This document shows, one piece after another, positions 5,953 through 9,215 of a stretch of DNA of 9,215 bases. Numbering within the stretch: position 1 is the stretch's first letter; each line of letters opens with the position of its first letter. A program made the position numbers and the translations under genes. A model generated the notes under the pieces. The model was not told where the DNA came from. It saw nothing but the letters and a program-made list of their open reading frames with translations, and did not search any database. Origin of the DNA: Robiginitomaculum sp036478975 (lineage in GTDB: Bacteria; Pseudomonadota; Alphaproteobacteria; Caulobacterales; Maricaulaceae); contig JAZGFA010000118.1 of the NCBI GenBank assembly GCA_036478975.1, forward strand, positions 1 through 9,215, written 5' to 3'.

Positions 5953-8900
5953 CTAGTAAAGGCCATCGTCGAGTTCATCCTCGGCGGGCTTTTTTTCTTC
6001 TGGTTTTTTTGGCGCGGGTTTTTTAGGTGCAGGTTTCTTAGCTATAATCGGCGTCTTCGCTTCAATTTTATCGTCGCCCTCATCGGTAGTGATTTCTTCG
6101 GTTTCAGATTCATCATCGGCAGGTTTTACATCTTCTTTTGCGTCAGAATCAGCATCAGTGTCAGCAACGGTTTCAGGGTCGGTCTCAGCGTCAGTATCGC
6201 CGCCCTCATCATCACCAGCCATATCGCCGCTGAGAAAATCCTCAAAATCATCATCGTCATCGCTTGAAGTAGGCTTTTTATCTTCGCCGTCAGTATCTTC
6301 GCCGCCGCCTTCTTCAGTGTCAGTTTCGGCCTCGTCACCGCCATAGCCATCATAGCCGCCAATGAAACTATCGACGCCGCCGCCAACGCGAATTGTATCG
6401 CTTATTTGGCCAAGGCGCGGCTCCGTGCCCGGGCGAAATGCTTCTAGGATAGTGTTTGGCGCACCGATAAAACTCGCCTCGCCCGTGGTCGCTTCAACCG
6501 GAGCCAGTAAGACTCCCTCTGGAATACGGAACGGCACTTTGGGTTGTCCCTTAAGCGCCTCGCGCATAAAGCCGCGGAAAATTGGAAGCGCCGCCTTGGC
6601 GCCGGTTTCTTTCATCGGCGCGGGTGTGTCATAGCCCACATAAACCCCGACGGCGAGGTCGGGAGAAAAGCCCATAAACCATGCATCGACTTCATCATTG
6701 GTTGTGCCGGTTTTCCCCGCAAGCGGACGGCCAAGGCGCAATAGGCCGCGCCCCGTGCCGCGCAAAACCGTGCCCTCTAACATGGAGGTCATTTGATACG
6801 CCGTCACCGGGTCAACCGCCGGCTCGCCAAGCTCTGGCAAGCTAGGCGGAGAGGCGCCGTCCCAGCTATCGGCAAGGCAGTCGGCGCATTCGCGTATATC
6901 CGTGCGGAAAATGGTTTTACCGCTTCTGTCCTGCACGCGGTCAATCAATTTTGGCTCTATATAAACCCCGTTATTGACGAGTGCCCCGTAAGCGGCGGTT
7001 AAGCGCATGACCGTAGTTTCGCCCGCGCCAAGCGCCCAAGCTAGCTCCGGCTTCACCTCGTCGTAAATGCCAAACCGTTTGCCGTAATCAATAATATTAG
7101 CCATGCCCATATCATTGGCGAGGCGCACGGTCATAGCATTACGGGATTTTTCAATACCAAGACGCAGGGTGGAAAGGCCGTAGAATTTCTCGGAGTAATT
7201 TTCTGGTTTATAAAAACACGGGGTCGCAGGTTTCAGCTCTTCGCCGGCCTCAAGCGCATCTAGCGCCTCTTGCTCAATAGCGGCCTCTTGCGCTTCATCT
7301 TCAACCTCAGGTCCATCACATGCGGTTTGGTCGTTATGGCGGATGACGAAAGGCACATCGAGCACCTTACTGACCGGCGTAAAACCGTTATCGAGCGCCG
7401 CTGAATAGACGAATGGCTTAAAGGCGGAGCCGGGCTGACGATAGGCTTGGGTGGCGCGGTTAAACTGGCTTTGGGCAAAGCTATAGCCGCCAACCAGCGC
7501 CAGAACGCGGCCCGTATGCGGATCAATCGCCATCAGGCCACCATTGACATTGGGGACTTGCTGGAGGGCGTAGGTTTTCTCTTTTTTCAGCCCAGAAACG
7601 AATATAACGTCGCCCGTATTTAGCGCGCCAGCAACCGATTTTAGCGCCGGCCCAACGCCCGGCCCGTCTTTTAAATCCTCACGCGCCCATGCCATATCTT
7701 TGAGGGCAAGGCTTCCAGTTTCGCTCTTAAGAGCGTCATCTTCCGCGTCCACATAAACAAGGCCGATTTTCGCGAACTTACCCTTTGCCTCAAGCACAAC
7801 GGCCTTGCGCCAATCGCCAATATCGCGCGGGGTCTTTACCGCTTGCAGGGCCGTAGACCAATCCGCAGCATCTTTTAACAGTTCCGCTTCAAGCGTAGCA
7901 AAACCGCCGCGATAACCATGGCGTTTATCAAATTCTTCTAGCCCCTTACGCAAGGAACGGCGGGCCGCAAGCTGCATATTGGTATCAAGGGTGGTGCGCA
8001 CGGACAGGCCGCCGCTATACAGCTCTTCTTCGCCATACATTTTAAACAATTTACGGCGGGCCTCTTCGACGAAATATTCCGCCGCGAGATATTTTTCGCC
8101 CGATAGACGGCGGGTAACAATCAACGGTTTTTCCATCGCCATATTGCCCTGCTCTTGGGTCGCGTAACCGTCTTCAACCATGCGCCTAATCGCGTAATTA
8201 CGGCGATTAATCGCGCGGTCATAATGCACTTCAGGCTTATAATTATTTGGCCCCTTTGGAAGAATAGCCAGATAGGCCATTTCCTCTAGGGTTAAATCAT
8301 CCATGGATTTTCCGAAATAATTAAGCGACGCGGCCGCAACCCCGTAGGAGCGGCGAGCGAAGAAAATTTCATTGACGTAAAGCTCTAGGATATGATCCTT
8401 ATCAAGCGCCTTTTCGATTTTGCGGGCGATGAACATTTCGCGCACCTTACGGCGCACTTTGCGGTCATTACCAACAAGGAAGTTTTTCGCCACTTGCTGG
8501 GTAATGGTCGAGCCGCCCTCAAGCCGCTTGCCTGTGAGCACGTTCTTAACATTAGAAATTTGCGAGCGAATAAGTCCGCGCCAATCAATGCCGCCATGCT
8601 CGTAAAACCGTTGATCCTCGGCGGCGACAAAGGCGTGTTGAAGCGCTTTGGGGATAGCTTCGATTTGCACGAATACGCGATGCTCCGTAGCATATTCGGC
8701 AATGATTTTACCGTCGCCCGCATGCATACGGGTCATTTGCGCCGGCTTATATTGCGCAAGCTCGGTCACGGTGGGCAGATCGCGCGTCCAGACAAAAACT
8801 AATATGGAGACAGCAATCAGGCCAACGACCCCAAGACTAAGCCCAATACCAAAGAGCCATTTAAATGCGCGCCATAAACGCGAGCCTTTAAAGCCGCCGC

Positions 8901-9087
8901 CGCCATTGCCGCCAGTAGATTTTTCTTTGCGTGCCTTACGCTTTGCGCGCTTAGGCGCTTTACTGCGGCCTGATTTTTGCGACCCCGTGTCGCGCACGGA
9001 ATCAAGCTGTATCGGGTGCGGATAATCCTGCACATTGCTCGGAGCTTTCATCTTCTGTATCGGCGAATTTGGCGGTTTCGGGTCCAT
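5953..9087 (-). CDS. mrcA: Penicillin-binding protein 1A, bifunctional transglycosylase-transpeptidase
   Basis: This 1044-residue class A PBP builds glycan strands from lipid II and crosslinks their peptides in the periplasm. It has a basic cytoplasmic N-terminus (1-72), one transmembrane helix (about 78-101), and a GT51 domain with AAEDQRFYEHGGID (catalytic E157), GGSTITQQVAKN (191-202), RRKVREMFIARKIE (E217) and HILELYVNEIFF. An OB-like insert follows at about 395-510. The transpeptidase domain has SAFK (nucleophile S554, K557), SRN (648-650) and KTGT (792-795). All catalytic motifs are intact. From about 903 it has a low-complexity tail of about 140 residues, first Asp/Glu/Thr-rich, then KKPAP repeats, ending DELDDGLY. 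There are only four cysteines: C590, C624, C734 and C737. The ATG at 9087 has only a weak upstream purine stretch; a second ATG at codon 13 is possible. The name mrcA (also ponA) reflects family resemblance. Confidence 0.95.
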   Translation of the reverse strand: MDPKPPNSPIQKMKAPSNVQDYPHPIQLDSVRDTGSQKSGRSKAPKRAKRKARKEKSTGGNGGGGFKGSRLWRAFKWLFGIGLSLGVVGLIAVSILVFVWTRDLPTVTELAQYKPAQMTRMHAGDGKIIAEYATEHRVFVQIEAIPKALQHAFVAAEDQRFYEHGGIDWRGLIRSQISNVKNVLTGKRLEGGSTITQQVAKNFLVGNDRKVRRKVREMFIARKIEKALDKDHILELYVNEIFFARRSYGVAAASLNYFGKSMDDLTLEEMAYLAILPKGPNNYKPEVHYDRAINRRNYAIRRMVEDGYATQEQGNMAMEKPLIVTRRLSGEKYLAAEYFVEEARRKLFKMYGEEELYSGGLSVRTTLDTNMQLAARRSLRKGLEEFDKRHGYRGGFATLEAELLKDAADWSTALQAVKTPRDIGDWRKAVVLEAKGKFAKIGLVYVDAEDDALKSETGSLALKDMAWAREDLKDGPGVGPALKSVAGALNTGDVIFVSGLKKEKTYALQQVPNVNGGLMAIDPHTGRVLALVGGYSFAQSQFNRATQAYRQPGSAFKPFVYSAALDNGFTPVSKVLDVPFVIRHNDQTACDGPEVEDEAQEAAIEQEALDALEAGEELKPATPCFYKPENYSEKFYGLSTLRLGIEKSRNAMTVRLANDMGMANIIDYGKRFGIYDEVKPELAWALGAGETTVMRLTAAYGALVNNGVYIEPKLIDRVQDRSGKTIFRTDIRECADCLADSWDGASPPSLPELGEPAVDPVTAYQMTSMLEGTVLRGTGRGLLRLGRPLAGKTGTTNDEVDAWFMGFSPDLAVGVYVGYDTPAPMKETGAKAALPIFRGFMREALKGQPKVPFRIPEGVLLAPVEATTGEASFIGAPNTILEAFRPGTEPRLGQISDTIRVGGGVDSFIGGYDGYGGDEAETDTEEGGGEDTDGEDKKPTSSDDDDDFEDFLSGDMAGDDEGGDTDAETDPETVADTDADSDAKEDVKPADDESETEEITTDEGDDKIEAKTPIIAKKPAPKKPAPKKPEEKKPAEDELDDGLY
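5986..6039 (-). repeat. 15-base repeat encoding KKPAP units at the end of PBP1A
   Basis: Residues 1017-1034 of PBP1A read KKPAP KKPAP KKPEE KKP, a five-residue unit encoded by an imperfect 15-base repeat. The coding strand carries A runs of 6, 7 and 7 bases (at 6019-6024, 6004-6010 and 5990-5996). Such Lys-Pro-Ala tracts are typically extended and flexible. Homopolymer runs of this kind are prone to length change. Confidence 0.7.
6143..6202. repeat. Degenerate hexanucleotide tandem repeat (TCAGNN) in the PBP1A tail
   Basis: The plus strand holds ten consecutive 6-base units. Seven begin TCAG (units 1, 2, 3, 4, 6, 8 and 9); the others are ACGGTT, TCGGTC and TCGCCG. On the coding minus strand each unit is one dipeptide of Asp or Glu (once Val) with Thr, Ala, Ser or Pro. 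This explains the acidic low-complexity protein sequence, and the tract probably grew by slippage. Confidence 0.65.
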
Positions 9088-9178
9088 GAATGCTCGTCTT
9101 AATTTTGCAAATTATTTCGGGTGACGGTAAGGCCCGCCCGCATTGCCCGCAGATTACGGCACAACTAAGTCAAGCCTG
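9088..9178. other. Gap between the putative amidase end and PBP1A
   Basis: These 91 bases hold no supported gene. On the minus strand there is a TTGACT (9173-9168), but 17 bases on the sequence is GCGGGC, not a -10 element. GCGGGC occurs twice as a direct repeat. No inverted repeat with a T run is visible, so read-through from the upstream gene into PBP1A is plausible. Confidence 0.4.
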
Positions 9179-9215
9179 TCATTTTTTCAGTGATTCTGCA
9201 AAGGATTTCACGCCT
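9179..9215 (-). CDS. Possible C-terminus of an N-acetylmuramoyl-L-alanine amidase (partial)
   Basis: On the minus strand one frame is open from the window edge (first full codon at 9214) to TGA at 9181-9179, encoding GVKSFAESLKK. A short amphipathic 'G-x-x-x-F' helix ending in lysines fits the end of Amidase_3 enzymes. In many alphaproteobacteria an amidase gene sits immediately upstream of PBP1A and prfB in the same direction. Eleven residues are too few to prove it, so the call rests mainly on expected gene order. It could also be chance open sequence. Confidence 0.35.
   Translation of the reverse strand, partial: GVKSFAESLKK

Noticed and set aside
6089..6346. Serine-rich 85-codon open frame on the plus strand
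   Set aside because: It is the antisense reading of the Asp/Glu/Thr-rich PBP1A tail; the serine richness comes from TCN triplets opposite GAN codons.
8392..8802. 136-codon open frame on the plus strand over the PBP1A glycosyltransferase region
   Set aside because: It is opposite strongly conserved GT51 motifs and is not itself recognisable.
9145..9173. Promoter for PBP1A with -35 TTGACT on the minus strand
   Set aside because: At the proper spacing the sequence is GCGGGC, which does not resemble a -10 element.

Overview
This window is an ordinary chromosomal segment of an alphaproteobacterium of moderate GC content. The order is not resolvable from the sequence alone. The assignment rests on gene content and order: a Bcp-type peroxiredoxin end followed by a DUF455 protein, an M23 peptidase followed by a bactofilin, and a class A penicillin-binding protein of PBP1A type followed directly by prfB. 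I see no tRNA, rRNA, CRISPR array, insertion sequence, integrase or phage gene. Coding density is very high, and no gene-free stretch reaches 300 bases.

Layout. Two convergent gene blocks meet at 2726-2729. The left block is on the plus strand: the last codons of a peroxiredoxin (1-75), a DUF455 ferritin-like protein (77-919), a 162-base intergenic region, a membrane-anchored M23 (LytM) endopeptidase (1082-2302), and a bactofilin (2286-2729) that overlaps the peptidase gene by 17 bases. The right block is on the minus strand and reads from high to low coordinates: a likely amidase C-terminus (9179-9215), PBP1A (9087-5953), prfB (5944-4819), a fumarylacetoacetate hydrolase-family enzyme (4817-4095) and a Pif1-like helicase (4051-2726). 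The gaps within this block are 91, 8, 1 and 43 bases, so PBP1A, prfB and the FAH gene look like one transcription unit, probably with the helicase gene as well.

The main theme is cell-wall growth. PBP1A polymerises and crosslinks peptidoglycan. The M23 enzyme has every metal and catalytic residue needed to cut crosslinks. The bactofilin forms the polymer that such peptidases are known to work with in other bacteria. Fused to this theme is the gene for peptide release factor 2, which carries a textbook programmed +1 frameshift site. Codon 24 is an in-frame TGA inside CTT TGA C, preceded by a near-perfect Shine-Dalgarno sequence, and the full 374-residue RF2 is only made after the shift. A gene caller without frameshift logic would start this gene at 5781 and lose the first 54 residues.

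Points that merit a second look are the frameshift site, the overlapping M23-bactofilin pair, the roughly 140-residue charged tail and the four-cysteine pattern of PBP1A, a dnaX-like slippery heptamer near the PBP1A stop codon, and the overlapping stop codons of the two convergent blocks. I found no convincing undescribed system; most of the window is conserved housekeeping content.
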